DNA of 52,511 nucleotides from Acidimicrobiia bacterium (GTDB lineage Bacteria; Actinomycetota; Acidimicrobiia; IMCC26256; DASPTH01). A program made the translations under genes and the position numbers. The stretch spans positions 4,782 through 57,292 of the forward strand of contig JBBDHW010000068.1 in the NCBI GenBank assembly GCA_040880805.1, read 5' to 3'. Positions within the stretch are counted from its first letter, which is position 1. Each line of letters begins with the position of its first letter. Positions 23,365-31,768 of the stretch are shown here, one piece after another. Under the pieces are notes generated by a model. The model was not told the origin of the DNA and searched no databases. It saw nothing but the letters and a program-made list of their open reading frames with translations.

Positions 23365-24575
23365 TGCCGGCGCCGGAGGCAAGCGCCCGCGGCACGTCGC
23401 TCGAGGCGTTGCTCGCGGCTCGCGAGGTCGTGGTGTTCTGCGGCTCGGGCGGTGTCGGCAAGACGTCGGTGGCAGCGGCTTCCGCGGTCGCGGCGGCCAC
23501 CCGGATCGGCGGCAAGGTTCTCGTCCTCACGATCGACCCGGCGCGGCGACTGGCCGACGCGCTCGGTATCGAGGCCTTCGGCAACATCGAACGCAGGGTC
23601 GATCTGAAGCCCTACACCGACGAAGAACCGCGCGGTGAGCTCTACGCCGCGATGCTCGACACCAAACGGTCGTGGGACGAGCTCGTGCTGCGTCACGCGC
23701 CCAACGAGGAGACCGCATACCGGATCCTCGACAACCGGCTCTACCACAACGTCACCGCCCGGTTCGTGCAGAGCCACGATTACATCGCGATGGAGCGACT
23801 CTTCGACCTGCACGCGAGCGGTGTGTACGACCTCATCGTCATCGACACGCCGCCGACCCGCAACGCGATCGACTTCCTCGAGGCGCCGGCCCGCATGAGC
23901 GAGTTCTTCGGCGGACGGTTGCTGCGCTGGCTCACCATGCCGTACCGGATCGGGGGCGCGCGTGGTGCCCGGATGCTCAACGTCGCCAGCCGTCCCTTCT
24001 ACCAGGTCGCCGATCGGGTCCTCGGCAGTCAGTTCCTCCAGGACATTGCCGAGTTCTTCCTGAACTTCCAGTCGATGTACGCGGGGTTCGTCGAGCGCGC
24101 GACGGCGGTGGAGCAGCTCCTGCACGACCGCCGGACGACTTTCGCGGTGGTCACCACCCTCGAGGGTGCGCCGCTTCGCGAAGCCGAGCAGTTCTGCCAT
24201 GAGCTCACCGCGCGCGACTTCCACCTGGGCGCGCTCGTGCTGAACAAGACGCTGCCCGAGTACTTCCTCACGCGGGAAGGGGAGCGGGCCGCCGGCGTGC
24301 TCGAGCGCGACAGTGAGGAACTGGCGCGTGACCTGGTTACGGTGGGGTCACCCACGCTCGCCGATCCCTCGGCGACCGCGCGCGTGCTGCGAACGCTCGG
24401 CGACTCGTTTCGCAACTACGAGGTCGTCGCCCGCCGCGAGGCCGAGTTGCGGGCGGAGCTGTCGCGCCTCCCCGAAGTGGTCGTGAGCGTGCCGAACTTC
24501 GAATCGGACATCGCCGACGTGGCCGGGCTCGCCCGCATCGGCGAGCATCTCTTCGCACACGGACCGACGTCGTGA
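23364..24575 (+). CDS. ArsA/Get3-like ATPase, second of a pair
   Basis: A 403-residue partner with Walker A FCGSGGVGKTSVAAASAVAAA, LTIDPARRLADALGIE (switch region of ArsA), DLIVIDTPPTRNAIDFLEAP, and a C-terminal coiled region VARREAELRAELSRLP near residues 360-380. It starts one base inside the stop of the first ATPase (TGATG), and its own stop overlaps the kinase GTG (GTGA). In mycobacteria the equivalent pair is next to whiB4; here a whiB gene lies 1.5 kb downstream. Confidence 0.9.
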   Translation: MPAPEASARGTSLEALLAAREVVVFCGSGGVGKTSVAAASAVAAATRIGGKVLVLTIDPARRLADALGIEAFGNIERRVDLKPYTDEEPRGELYAAMLDTKRSWDELVLRHAPNEETAYRILDNRLYHNVTARFVQSHDYIAMERLFDLHASGVYDLIVIDTPPTRNAIDFLEAPARMSEFFGGRLLRWLTMPYRIGGARGARMLNVASRPFYQVADRVLGSQFLQDIAEFFLNFQSMYAGFVERATAVEQLLHDRRTTFAVVTTLEGAPLREAEQFCHELTARDFHLGALVLNKTLPEYFLTREGERAAGVLERDSEELARDLVTVGSPTLADPSATARVLRTLGDSFRNYEVVARREAELRAELSRLPEVVVSVPNFESDIADVAGLARIGEHLFAHGPTS

Positions 24576-26008
24576 CGGCGACGTCGCTGCGCGGCGAGGC
24601 CCTGGGACACGTGCAACGCCTTGCCGCGTCGTGGCAACCGCTCGCCGACCTCTGCTTCTCCGACCTGCTCCTGCTCGCGCCCCTCGAAGGTGATCCGTCG
24701 CGGTTCGTGATCGTGGCGCAGGTCAGGCCCACGACTGGCCAGACCGTGTACCCGACGGACCTCGTCGACTCGATCATCGACGAGGGCGCCCTGCCGCTCG
24801 TCGCGCGTGCATGGTCCGAGGGCGAGATCGTGGAGGGCGACGCGTTACTGCTCGGCTCCATCGAGCGCGCGCACGTCCAGTACATCCCCGTCCGGTCGGG
24901 TGACGACGTTGTGGCCGTTGTGGTGCGGGAGACGCGTCTCACGCTCGGGCGCCGAATCGGCGAGCTCGAGCACCACTACATGTCCCTGTTCGACCGGTTC
25001 GCGCACATGATCGCGGAGGGAAGCTTCCCCTTCCGCCAGGATGACGACGAGTTCGAGGACGCGCCGCGTGTCGGTGACGGCGTCATCGTGCTCGATCCTG
25101 ATCTGCGCGTGAGGTTCGCGAGCCCCAACGCGGTGAGCTCGATGCATCGCATGGGGCTTCATTCGTATGCGTCGGGCGTGCAGCTCATCGACGTGGGTTT
25201 CGACCAGCACGCGGCCGAGGTCGCGATCCGCGCGCGGGCGCCGGTCACCGAGGAGATCGAGCACGGCGACACCTCGCTGCTCGTCCGCGCCATCCCGTTT
25301 CTCGATGGTGACGAGATCGCCGGGGTGGTGGTGCTCGCGCGCGACGTCACCGATCTCCGTCGTCGCGACCGCATGCTGTTGTCGAAAGACGCCACGATTC
25401 GCGAGATCCACCACCGGGTGAAGAACAACCTCCAGACGATCGCGGCGTTGCTCCGTCTGCAGGGGCGACGACTCGAGTCGGGCGAGGCGCGCGCTGCGCT
25501 GGAGGAATCGGAGCGCCGGATCCGTGCCATCGCGATCGTCCACGAGACCTTGTCGCGTGGCGTCGCCGACGTTGTGCGTTTCGACGACATACTGCAGCCC
25601 CTCGTGCGGGTCGTGCAGGAAACCGTCTCGACACCGGATACCGACCTGCGCTTCGAAGTCGTCGGTGACGCAGGGTTCCTCCCCGGCGACGTGGCCACAC
25701 CCCTCGCGGTGGTCCTCAACGAGCTGATGCAGAACGCCGCCGATCACGCCTTCCCGCCGGTGGATGGATACTCAGAACGGCGAATCGGCAACGTCTCGGT
25801 GCGGGTCGCGCGCGACGACGGCATTCTCGAGGTCGACGTGGTCGACGACGGTGTCGGATTGCCGCCGGACTTCACCATCGAGCGGTCGTCAGGGCTGGGG
25901 CTGTCGATCGTCCAGGCGCTCGTCACCACCGAGCTCGGTGGCTCGATCGAGCTCTCTGGCGAGCACGGCACGCGCGTTCACCTGACGATCCCGTTACAGC
26001 CCCCGTAG
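24572..26008 (+). CDS. pdtaS: PdtaS-type sensor histidine kinase
   Basis: A 478-residue soluble kinase. Residues 1-150 form a GAF-like N-terminal domain, about 165-265 a PAS domain, and the rest a HisKA_2/HWE-like kinase with H-box IREIHHRVKNNLQTIAALLRLQ (phosphoacceptor His280/281), N-box VVLNELMQNAADHAF, and G-boxes VDVVDDGVGLPPDF and SSGLGLSIVQALV. No transmembrane segment is seen, so it senses a cytosolic signal. PdtaS normally pairs with the RNA-binding antiterminator PdtaR, which is not in this window. It is the last gene of the ArsA operon, with a GTGA overlap. Confidence 0.92.
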   Translation: MTATSLRGEALGHVQRLAASWQPLADLCFSDLLLLAPLEGDPSRFVIVAQVRPTTGQTVYPTDLVDSIIDEGALPLVARAWSEGEIVEGDALLLGSIERAHVQYIPVRSGDDVVAVVVRETRLTLGRRIGELEHHYMSLFDRFAHMIAEGSFPFRQDDDEFEDAPRVGDGVIVLDPDLRVRFASPNAVSSMHRMGLHSYASGVQLIDVGFDQHAAEVAIRARAPVTEEIEHGDTSLLVRAIPFLDGDEIAGVVVLARDVTDLRRRDRMLLSKDATIREIHHRVKNNLQTIAALLRLQGRRLESGEARAALEESERRIRAIAIVHETLSRGVADVVRFDDILQPLVRVVQETVSTPDTDLRFEVVGDAGFLPGDVATPLAVVLNELMQNAADHAFPPVDGYSERRIGNVSVRVARDDGILEVDVVDDGVGLPPDFTIERSSGLGLSIVQALVTTELGGSIELSGEHGTRVHLTIPLQPP

Positions 26009-26059
26009 GTGCGGTCGCGACGCTCTGACGCGAGGTGAGGCGAGGCGGGGCGGGGGCGT

Positions 26060-26353
26060 TCAGCTGGCGTAGAGGCGTTGGCGGGCGAGCCACGCCTTTC
26101 GCAGTTTGCGCCGCTCCTCTTCGGTGGTGCCGCCCCAGATCCCGGCCTCCTGGTTGGTGGCCAGCGCGAACTCGAGGCACTCGTCGCGCACGGTGCACGC
26201 GGTGCAGATCCGTTGCGCCGTCTCGATCTGCTCGAGCGCGGTTCCGGTGCTCCCGATGGGGAAGAACACGTCCGGATCGCTGTCGCGGCACGCGGAACGA
26301 GTGCGCCACGCGGTGATATCCCATTCGTGGGTGCGAACCCAGGTCAGTGCCAC
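26060..26353 (-). CDS. whiB1: WhiB family Fe-S transcriptional regulator
   Basis: A 97-residue WhiB protein. The cluster ligands are Cys22, Cys50, Cys53 and Cys59 (SACRD, ICTACTVRDECLEFAL), followed by the turn GIWGGTTEEERRKLRK and a basic C-terminal patch. The DITAWRTRSACRDSDPDVFFP N-terminus and the neighbouring pdtaS gene fit WhiB1, which sits beside pdtaS in mycobacteria and binds sigma-A; the subtype is inference. The GTG start has GGAGG 6 nt upstream. It converges on pdtaS. Confidence 0.9.
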   Translation of the reverse strand: MALTWVRTHEWDITAWRTRSACRDSDPDVFFPIGSTGTALEQIETAQRICTACTVRDECLEFALATNQEAGIWGGTTEEERRKLRKAWLARQRLYAS

Positions 26354-26403
26354 CCTGTGCCTCCGGTCCTCTCACACTGCCAGTCGCGGTCGGACCCGGG
26401 GCT

Positions 26404-26419
26404 CGTGCACGTGTTCACA
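26404..26419. promoter_or_regulatory. CRP-like site in the whiB leader
   Basis: CGTGC-ACGTGT-TCACA has one perfect half-site of TGTGA-N6-TCACA. It lies about 50-66 bp upstream of the whiB start and downstream of a candidate TTGCGG-N18-TAGTCT promoter, so it could act as a block. Mycobacterial whiB1 is known to be CRP-controlled. Confidence 0.4.
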
Positions 26420-26591
26420 AGAGCTGGAGGTCGCCCGCTGGGGCGAGACTATTAACCCTCCGGGGACCTCCGCAAGGGTCTGACCAGGATTTTTTCCCAA
26501 ATTCTGCGTCGCTCGCTCCTGGCTAGCGACTCGGCTCGCTCCGCTCGCCGTCGCCGCCGCGTGTGCACGGCCCGGCCGGCCCGGCCGGCCG

Positions 26592-26597
26592 TAGCAT
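26592..26597 (+). promoter_or_regulatory. TAGCAT -10 element of the glycerophosphodiesterase gene
   Basis: TAGCAT, spacer CCCGCC, then GTG at 26604. The 250-bp gap before it also holds a T6 run at 26491-26496 and a GGCCCGGCC-type short repeat near 26567-26590. Confidence 0.5.
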
Positions 26598-26603
26598 CCC
26601 GCC

Positions 26604-27308
26604 GTGGCTCTGGTCCTCGCGCACCGCGGCGCCAACCGCTTTGCTCCCGGCAACACGCTGCCCGCGTTCGCACGGGCCGTCGAGCTCGGGGCCGACGGCG
26701 TGGAGCTCGACATCCACCGCACTGCCGACGGTGCCCTCGTGGTCCGCCACGACGCGGCCACACCTGTCGGCATGCTCGCCGAGATGACGGTTCCCGAGAT
26801 TCGGGCCGCCCTTCCCGAAGTGCCGACTCTGGAGGAGGCGCTCGACGTCTGCGCCGGACTGCTCGTGAACGTCGAGATCAAGAACGTGCGGAGCGAAGGC
26901 GACTGGGATCCCACCGATCGGGCGGCCGACCTGCTCGTCGAGCTGCTGGCCCGGCGGGACGGACGCGACCGAGTGCTCGTGTCGTCGTTCAACCTGACGA
27001 GCGTCGACCGCGTCCGGTCGCTCGCCCCACACCTGCCGACCGCCTTGCTCACGTGGGGAACCGACCCGCTCGAGGCGCTGCTGATCGCCGAGTCGCACGG
27101 ACACGGAGCGCTGCACCCCGACTACCGGTCAATTGCCGGTGTCCTGGCGGGCGCGGTCGCGACGCGCGCGCACGAGCAAGGCCTCGAGGTGAACGTGTGG
27201 ACCGTCAACGATCCCGACGAGCTCGCGCGCCTCGCGGCAGCCGGCATCGACGCACTGATCACCGACGTCCCCGACGTCGCGCTCCAGGCTCTCGGCCGTC
27301 GCGCCTGA
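26604..27308 (+). CDS. ugpQ: Glycerophosphodiester phosphodiesterase
   Basis: A 234-residue GDPD TIM barrel that hydrolyses glycerophosphodiesters to glycerol-3-phosphate and an alcohol. Catalytic motifs are LAHRGANRFAPGNTLPAF (general acid/base His and Arg), GVELDIHRTADGALVVRHD (metal-binding Glu-x-Asp and second His), VNVEIKN, and the C-terminal VNVWTVNDPDELARLAAAGIDALITDVPD. No signal peptide is present, so it is cytosolic. It starts at GTG 26604 behind a leaderless promoter. It is convergent with the diacylglycerol kinase-like gene, another lipid-head-group enzyme. Confidence 0.92.
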   Translation: MALVLAHRGANRFAPGNTLPAFARAVELGADGVELDIHRTADGALVVRHDAATPVGMLAEMTVPEIRAALPEVPTLEEALDVCAGLLVNVEIKNVRSEGDWDPTDRAADLLVELLARRDGRDRVLVSSFNLTSVDRVRSLAPHLPTALLTWGTDPLEALLIAESHGHGALHPDYRSIAGVLAGAVATRAHEQGLEVNVWTVNDPDELARLAAAGIDALITDVPDVALQALGRRA

Positions 27309-27333
27309 AGTCGGGGGTCAGGAGCGAACGGCC

Positions 27334-27355
27334 ACGAGCCGGGATCCCGGCTCGT
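27334..27355. terminator. 22-bp perfect palindrome between convergent lipid genes
   Basis: ACGAGCCGGG and CCCGGCTCGT flank a central AT, making an uninterrupted 22-bp dyad between the stops of the GDPD and diacylglycerol kinase-like genes. It is a likely bidirectional terminator. A DNA-binding site is possible. Confidence 0.55.
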
Positions 27356-27382
27356 AGTGAGCGACCCATTAGTCAAGTCGGG

Positions 27383-28306
27383 TCAGGGGATCACGATCGT
27401 GAGCGAGTCGGCGTCGTAGCGGACGTCGAGACGCTCGACGTGGCCGAGGTAGTCGCCGTCGACCTGCCAGGCGAACGGGCGGTCCGCGGTGATCAGCACC
27501 CGGGTCACGTCGGCGCGTTGGGTGATGTCGGACGTGTTCGCGACGAAACGACCGGCGGCGAGACCCGAGATCGCGGCGCGCACCACGAGCGCGGCGCGCA
27601 GGTTGTGCAGCACGGTGACGGCGAGCGCGCGGTCGAGGCCGGCACCCGGCGCGATGGTGAGCCGCCTCCGCAGGACATACGTGTACGGGTCGGAGTTCGA
27701 TACCACTGCGTACGGCCCGATGGCGATGACTTCTTCCCCTGTCGCGACGCACAGCTGCGTATCGCGGTCGTAGTGGCGGAGCCACGTGTCGACCGCGGCG
27801 ATCGCGAATGCCGGGTGCGCGAAGTAGCGCTTGAGGTACGAACGTTGCTCCATCTGTTGGACCACCGCGGCGTCGAAGCCCACTCCGAGGTGGAAGAGAA
27901 ACCACCGGTCGCTGCCGTCCGGGAGCGCGGCGGCTCCGATACCGATCCGCTGGAACGAGCCCGCGGCGAGCGACCGCAGCAGTCGTCCTGTCGCGTCGAC
28001 GGGGTCGTGTGCGATGCCGAGCGTGCGCGCGAACACGTTGGTGGAGCCCCCGGGAAGTGGTGCGAGTGCCGTTTGTGATCCGATGAGGCCACACGCGGCT
28101 TCGTTGAGCGTGCCGTCGCCGGCGAGGACCACGACGACCTCGACCCCAAGCTCTGCTGCTTCCCGCGCCAAGTCGGTCGCGTTCCCACGCTGGGACGTCT
28201 CGACCACTTCCACTTCGTGCTCGGCCTCGAGCGCTGCCTTGATCGGCGCGCGTGCGCGCATCGTGACCGAGGATGCGATCGGGTTGACGATGAGCCGGAG
28301 GCGCAC
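27383..28306 (-). CDS. Diacylglycerol kinase-like (DAGK catalytic) family protein
   Basis: A 307-residue lipid kinase of the DgkB/YegS/sphingosine-kinase family. The start RLRLIVNPIASS is typical. The nucleotide-binding motif is VLAGDGTLNEAACGL and the second is PLPGGSTNVFARTLGI. The C-terminal beta-sandwich includes DGDYLGHVERLDVRYDADSLTIVIP. It phosphorylates a membrane lipid such as diacylglycerol. The GTG at 28306 is preceded by TATCGT at 8 nt, again without a Shine-Dalgarno sequence. It is divergent from the uracil-DNA glycosylase gene. Confidence 0.9.
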   Translation of the reverse strand: MRLRLIVNPIASSVTMRARAPIKAALEAEHEVEVVETSQRGNATDLAREAAELGVEVVVVLAGDGTLNEAACGLIGSQTALAPLPGGSTNVFARTLGIAHDPVDATGRLLRSLAAGSFQRIGIGAAALPDGSDRWFLFHLGVGFDAAVVQQMEQRSYLKRYFAHPAFAIAAVDTWLRHYDRDTQLCVATGEEVIAIGPYAVVSNSDPYTYVLRRRLTIAPGAGLDRALAVTVLHNLRAALVVRAAISGLAAGRFVANTSDITQRADVTRVLITADRPFAWQVDGDYLGHVERLDVRYDADSLTIVIP

Positions 28307-28314
28307 GGCGGCGA

Positions 28315-28320
28315 ACGATA
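28315..28320 (-). promoter_or_regulatory. TATCGT -10 element of the diacylglycerol kinase-like gene
   Basis: Minus-strand TATCGT lies 8 nt before GTG 28306, slightly longer than the 6-7 nt spacing seen elsewhere. Confidence 0.4.
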
Positions 28321-28438
28321 CCCGTACGATCCCCCGAGGCGAGCGCCGGCCGGCGCAGGTATCCTGCGCCGCCTCGAGCCGTTCGCTCGAGGTGGAGCCG
28401 AGCGGCCCGGCGCCGCAGGCGCCGAGAGCGGAGATTTG

Positions 28439-29140
28439 GTGCCCGACATCAGCGCGCGCCGACTGCGCGCGCTCACCGACGAGATCGTCGTCTGCCGCGC
28501 GTGCCCTCGGCTCGTCGAGTGGCGCGAGCGCGTCGCCCACGAGAAGCGCGCCGCGTTCCGCGACGAGGGCTATTGGGGTCGACCGGTACCGGGATTCGGC
28601 GATCCGGCCGCCCGGGTGCTCGTCGCGGGCCTGGCGCCTGCCGCCCATGGTGGCAACCGCACCGGTCGGGTGTTCACGGGCGACCGTTCGGGCGACTGGC
28701 TCTTCGGTTCGTTGTACCGGCTCGGCTTCGCGAACCAGCCGACCTCGGTGTCGGTCGACGACGGGCTCGAGCTGCGCGACGCGTACGTCGCCGCCGCGGT
28801 GCGCTGCGCACCACCGGAGAACAAGCCGACACCCGTCGAACGTGATCGGTGCCTCCCGTACCTCGAGCGTGAGCTCGCGCTGCTCGATCGCGTGCGGGTT
28901 GTGGTGGTGCTCGGTGGCTTTGCCTACGACGCGATCGCTCGCGTCCTCGCCGCATGCGACTCACCGCTGCCCGTCCCGCGGCCGAAGTTCACGCATGGAC
29001 TCGTTGTTCGCACCGCCCGCTTCGTGGTCCTCGGCTGCTACCACCCGAGCCAACAGAACACGTTCACCGGCCGTCTCACCGAGCCGATGATCGACGACGT
29101 CTTCCGCCGGGCACGGGAGCTCGCGCAGGGGATAGCCTGA
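28439..29140 (+). CDS. Family 5 uracil-DNA glycosylase (UDGb)
   Basis: A 233-residue glycosylase that removes uracil and other deaminated bases from DNA. The [4Fe-4S] ligands are Cys19, Cys22, Cys123 and Cys138 (VCRACPR, VRCAPPENK, DRCLPYLE). The active-site motif GLAPAAHGGNRTGRVFTGDRSGDWLF identifies the UDGb group rather than family 4. The C-terminal GCYHPSQQNTFTGRLT carries the second DNA-binding motif. GGAGA is about 4 nt before the GTG at 28439. It ends 4 bp before dapA. Confidence 0.93.
   Translation: MPDISARRLRALTDEIVVCRACPRLVEWRERVAHEKRAAFRDEGYWGRPVPGFGDPAARVLVAGLAPAAHGGNRTGRVFTGDRSGDWLFGSLYRLGFANQPTSVSVDDGLELRDAYVAAAVRCAPPENKPTPVERDRCLPYLERELALLDRVRVVVVLGGFAYDAIARVLAACDSPLPVPRPKFTHGLVVRTARFVVLGCYHPSQQNTFTGRLTEPMIDDVFRRARELAQGIA
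29133..29138 (+). promoter_or_regulatory. TAGCCT -10 element of dapA
   Basis: TAGCCT, spacer GACCCC, then ATG 29145. It lies inside the last codons of the uracil-DNA glycosylase gene. Confidence 0.4.
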
Positions 29141-29144
29141 CCCC

Positions 29145-30038
29145 ATGCCTGAGCGGCTGCTCCAGGGGGTCTACGTCCCGCTCATCACACCGTTCGCGGC
29201 CGACGGCTCCGTCGCCCTCGACGCGATCGACCAGCTGTGTCACCAGTACTTCGACGCCGGCTGCGCCGGGATCGTGGCGCTCGGCACCACGGGGGAGACG
29301 TCGTCGCTCGAAGCCGACGAGCAGCGCGCGGTGATCGACCGGTGCGCGGCCGCGTGTGCCGATCGCAGCGCGCAGCTGATCGTCGGCGCGGGCACCAACA
29401 ACACCGTGAAGACGATCGCGGCGGTCGAGGCGCTTCGCGGTACGCCGGCGCTCGCGGCCACGCTGATCGTGGTTCCGTACTACGTGCGCCCGTCGGAGGC
29501 CGGCATCGTCGAGCACTTCAAGGCGGTCGCCGCCGCGAGTCCGGTTCCGGTCGTGATCTACAACATTCCCGTCCGCACCGGTCGCAACCTCGGGCCCCAG
29601 GGCATGCTCGAGCTCGCGCGCGTCCCGAACATCGCCGGCGTCAAGCAGGCGCTGGCCGCACTCGACGCGGAGACCCTCGAGATCCTCGCCCGCGCCCCCC
29701 GCGAGTTCTCGGTGCTCGGCGGCGAAGACACGTTGCTGTTCCCGCTCACCTTGATGGGCGGCGCCGGCGCGATCAGCGCGGCGGCTCACGTGTGCACCAC
29801 CCGGTTCGTCGCGATGATCGAGTGCGGGCTCGCAGGCAAGGTCGACGACGGCCGCGCCCACGCCGAGGCGCTGCTGCCGGTGGTGCAGGCAATGTTCGCC
29901 GAGCCCAACCCGGCGGTGTTCAAGGGTGTGCTCCACGCGCAGGGCCGCATACCCACCGCCGACGTGCGCCTGCCCTTGATCAACGCGTCTTCAGCCTCGA
30001 TCGACCGCGCGCTCGCCGCGGTCGACGCCGCCAGCTGA
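29145..30038 (+). CDS. dapA: 4-hydroxy-tetrahydrodipicolinate synthase
   Basis: A 297-residue class I aldolase that condenses pyruvate with aspartate semialdehyde in lysine/diaminopimelate synthesis. Schiff-base Lys167 is in AGVKQALAALD, Tyr139 and Arg144 are in IYNIPVRTGRN, and the substrate loop is GTTGETSSL (47-55). The residue after the catalytic Lys differs from the usual KEA/KDA pattern (KQA), so a related pyruvate aldolase is possible but less likely. The gene follows the glycosylase gene by 4 bp. Confidence 0.88.
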   Translation: MPERLLQGVYVPLITPFAADGSVALDAIDQLCHQYFDAGCAGIVALGTTGETSSLEADEQRAVIDRCAAACADRSAQLIVGAGTNNTVKTIAAVEALRGTPALAATLIVVPYYVRPSEAGIVEHFKAVAAASPVPVVIYNIPVRTGRNLGPQGMLELARVPNIAGVKQALAALDAETLEILARAPREFSVLGGEDTLLFPLTLMGGAGAISAAAHVCTTRFVAMIECGLAGKVDDGRAHAEALLPVVQAMFAEPNPAVFKGVLHAQGRIPTADVRLPLINASSASIDRALAAVDAAS

Positions 30039-30062
30039 CCCGCTCTCGCCGGCCGCCGAAGG

Positions 30063-31697
30063 ATGGCGAGTTCCCTCACCCTCCGAGTCCAGGCGCGTGC
30101 CAACGAGCGGCGCTGGTGGATCCTCGTCGTCCTCTGTTTCAGCCTGCTCGTGATCGTGCTCGACAACACGATCCTCAACGTTGCCATCCCCACCATCGTG
30201 CGCGACCTCGACGCCACGAACAGCCAGCTGCAGTGGATGATCGACGCGTACACGCTGGTGTTCGCGGGCTTGCTGCTCACGGCGGGGAGCTTGGGCGACC
30301 GGTTCGGGCGCCGCGGTGCTCTGCAGTTCGGCCTCGTCGTCTTCGGCATCGGCTCGCTCGCGTCGGCGTTCGCCGCCAGTGCCGACCAGCTCATCGCGAC
30401 GCGTGCGTTCATGGGCATCGGCGGCGCGTTCATCATGCCGGCAACGCTCTCGATCATCACCAACGTGTTCCCGCCGCAGGAGCGCGGGAAGGCGATCGGC
30501 GTGTGGGCGGGTACCGCCGGGCTTGCCGGTGTGCTCGGCCCGACCACCGGAGGTTTTCTCCTCGAGCACTTCTACTGGGGCTCGGTGTTCCTCGTGAACA
30601 TCCCGATCGTCGTGGTCGGTGTGCTCGCCGGCATCTTCCTGATCCCCACGTCGAAGGATCCGTCGGCGCCGCGCCTCGACCCGATCGGCGCGTTGCTGTC
30701 GATCGTGGGACTCGTCTCGTTGCTCTACGGCATCATCGAGGCACCCCAACAGGGCTGGGGGAGCACCACGATCCTCCTCTCGTTCTTCCTCGGTGCTGCG
30801 CTGCTCGCCGCCTTCTTCGCCTGGGAGAGCCACACCGACCACCCGATGCTCGACGTGAAGTTCTTCAAGAACCCGCGCTTCACCGCTGCGAGTACCGGAA
30901 TCATGTTGATCTTCTTCGCGATGTTCGGCATGACCTTGCTCATCACGCAGTACTTCCAGTTCGTGCTCGGCTACTCGCCCCTCGCGACCGGCATCCGCTT
31001 CCTGCCGTGGGCCGCCGTGATCATGATCGGGTCGCCGCTGAGTGCGCCGCTCGTCGAGCGGTTCGGCACGAAGGTCGTCGTCACCAGCGGTCTCACCCTC
31101 GCGACGCTCGGCCTCGTCTCTCTCTCGACGCTCACCGTCGACAGTCACTACTGGCCCGACGTGATCGTGCGCATGATGCTGATGGCCACCGGAATGTCAC
31201 TCACGATGGCGCCGGCGACCGAATCGATCATGAGCTCGTTGCCGCTCGGCAAGGCGGGCGTCGGGTCCGCGGTGAACGACACCACGCGTCAGGTCGGTGG
31301 TGCGATGGGTGTCGCCATCGTCGGGAGCGTGCTGTCGTCGATCTACGCGTCCCAGATGGGCGACTTCCTGGCGGGTAGCCCGATCAAGGGCCCCGGCGCG
31401 ACCGGCATCAAGGAATCGCTCGGGGCCGCACTCGGTGTTGCCAAGGGTTTGGCGAAGTCGGCCCCCGATCTCGCGGCATCGCTCGCCCACGCCGCGAACT
31501 CGGCGTTCGTCGACGGCATGCAGGTCGGCATTCGCGTCGCGGCTGTCGCCACGCTGGCCGGTGCGATCATCGCCTTCTTCTGGTTGCCGGCACGCGCCCG
31601 CCGCGAGGACGTCGCCGCGCAGGACGCCGCGCATGCCGAGCACGGACGTCTGCGGGCACCCGCGCCCGACCCCGCGCCGGCAGAGGCAGGACGATGA
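30063..31697 (+). CDS. MFS transporter, DHA2 (EmrB/QacA) family
   Basis: A 544-residue drug:proton antiporter with about 14 hydrophobic segments. Motif A is GSLGDRFGRRGAL and motif D1 is LDNTILNVAIPTIVRDL in helix 1. Motif C is GLAGVLGPTTGGFLLE (about 157-172), typical of exporters. A long extracellular loop before the last helix (SPIKGPGATGIKESLGAALGVAKGLAKSAPDLAASLAHA) is usual in this group. The tail is cytosolic and Ala/Pro-rich. GAAGG abuts the ATG. It probably exports a toxic or secondary metabolite. It follows dapA by 24 bp. Confidence 0.92.
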   Translation: MASSLTLRVQARANERRWWILVVLCFSLLVIVLDNTILNVAIPTIVRDLDATNSQLQWMIDAYTLVFAGLLLTAGSLGDRFGRRGALQFGLVVFGIGSLASAFAASADQLIATRAFMGIGGAFIMPATLSIITNVFPPQERGKAIGVWAGTAGLAGVLGPTTGGFLLEHFYWGSVFLVNIPIVVVGVLAGIFLIPTSKDPSAPRLDPIGALLSIVGLVSLLYGIIEAPQQGWGSTTILLSFFLGAALLAAFFAWESHTDHPMLDVKFFKNPRFTAASTGIMLIFFAMFGMTLLITQYFQFVLGYSPLATGIRFLPWAAVIMIGSPLSAPLVERFGTKVVVTSGLTLATLGLVSLSTLTVDSHYWPDVIVRMMLMATGMSLTMAPATESIMSSLPLGKAGVGSAVNDTTRQVGGAMGVAIVGSVLSSIYASQMGDFLAGSPIKGPGATGIKESLGAALGVAKGLAKSAPDLAASLAHAANSAFVDGMQVGIRVAAVATLAGAIIAFFWLPARARREDVAAQDAAHAEHGRLRAPAPDPAPAEAGR

Positions 31698-31715
31698 CTC
31701 CCTCACCACCGAACC

Positions 31716-31754
31716 TGCGTCAGCAGACGGCGTATAGCGCCGGTTGTTGACGCA
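31716..31754. terminator. Long hairpin between convergent MFS and kgd genes
   Basis: TGCGTCAGCA (31716-31725) pairs with TGTTGACGCA (31745-31754) through one G-U, and the inner CGGCG/CGCCG stem closes a TATAG loop, with a short internal mismatch. The structure lies between two convergent stop codons and is a likely bidirectional terminator. Confidence 0.6.
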
Positions 31755-31768
31755 AGTTGCGTGCTGGA

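Noticed and set aside
26009-26059. Terminator between pdtaS and whiB
   Set aside because: I could not find a convincing stem in this convergent gap.
29237-31378. 713-codon frame across dapA and the MFS gene
   Set aside because: It is almost entirely Arg, Ala, Gly and His and runs in the wrong frame of two clear genes.
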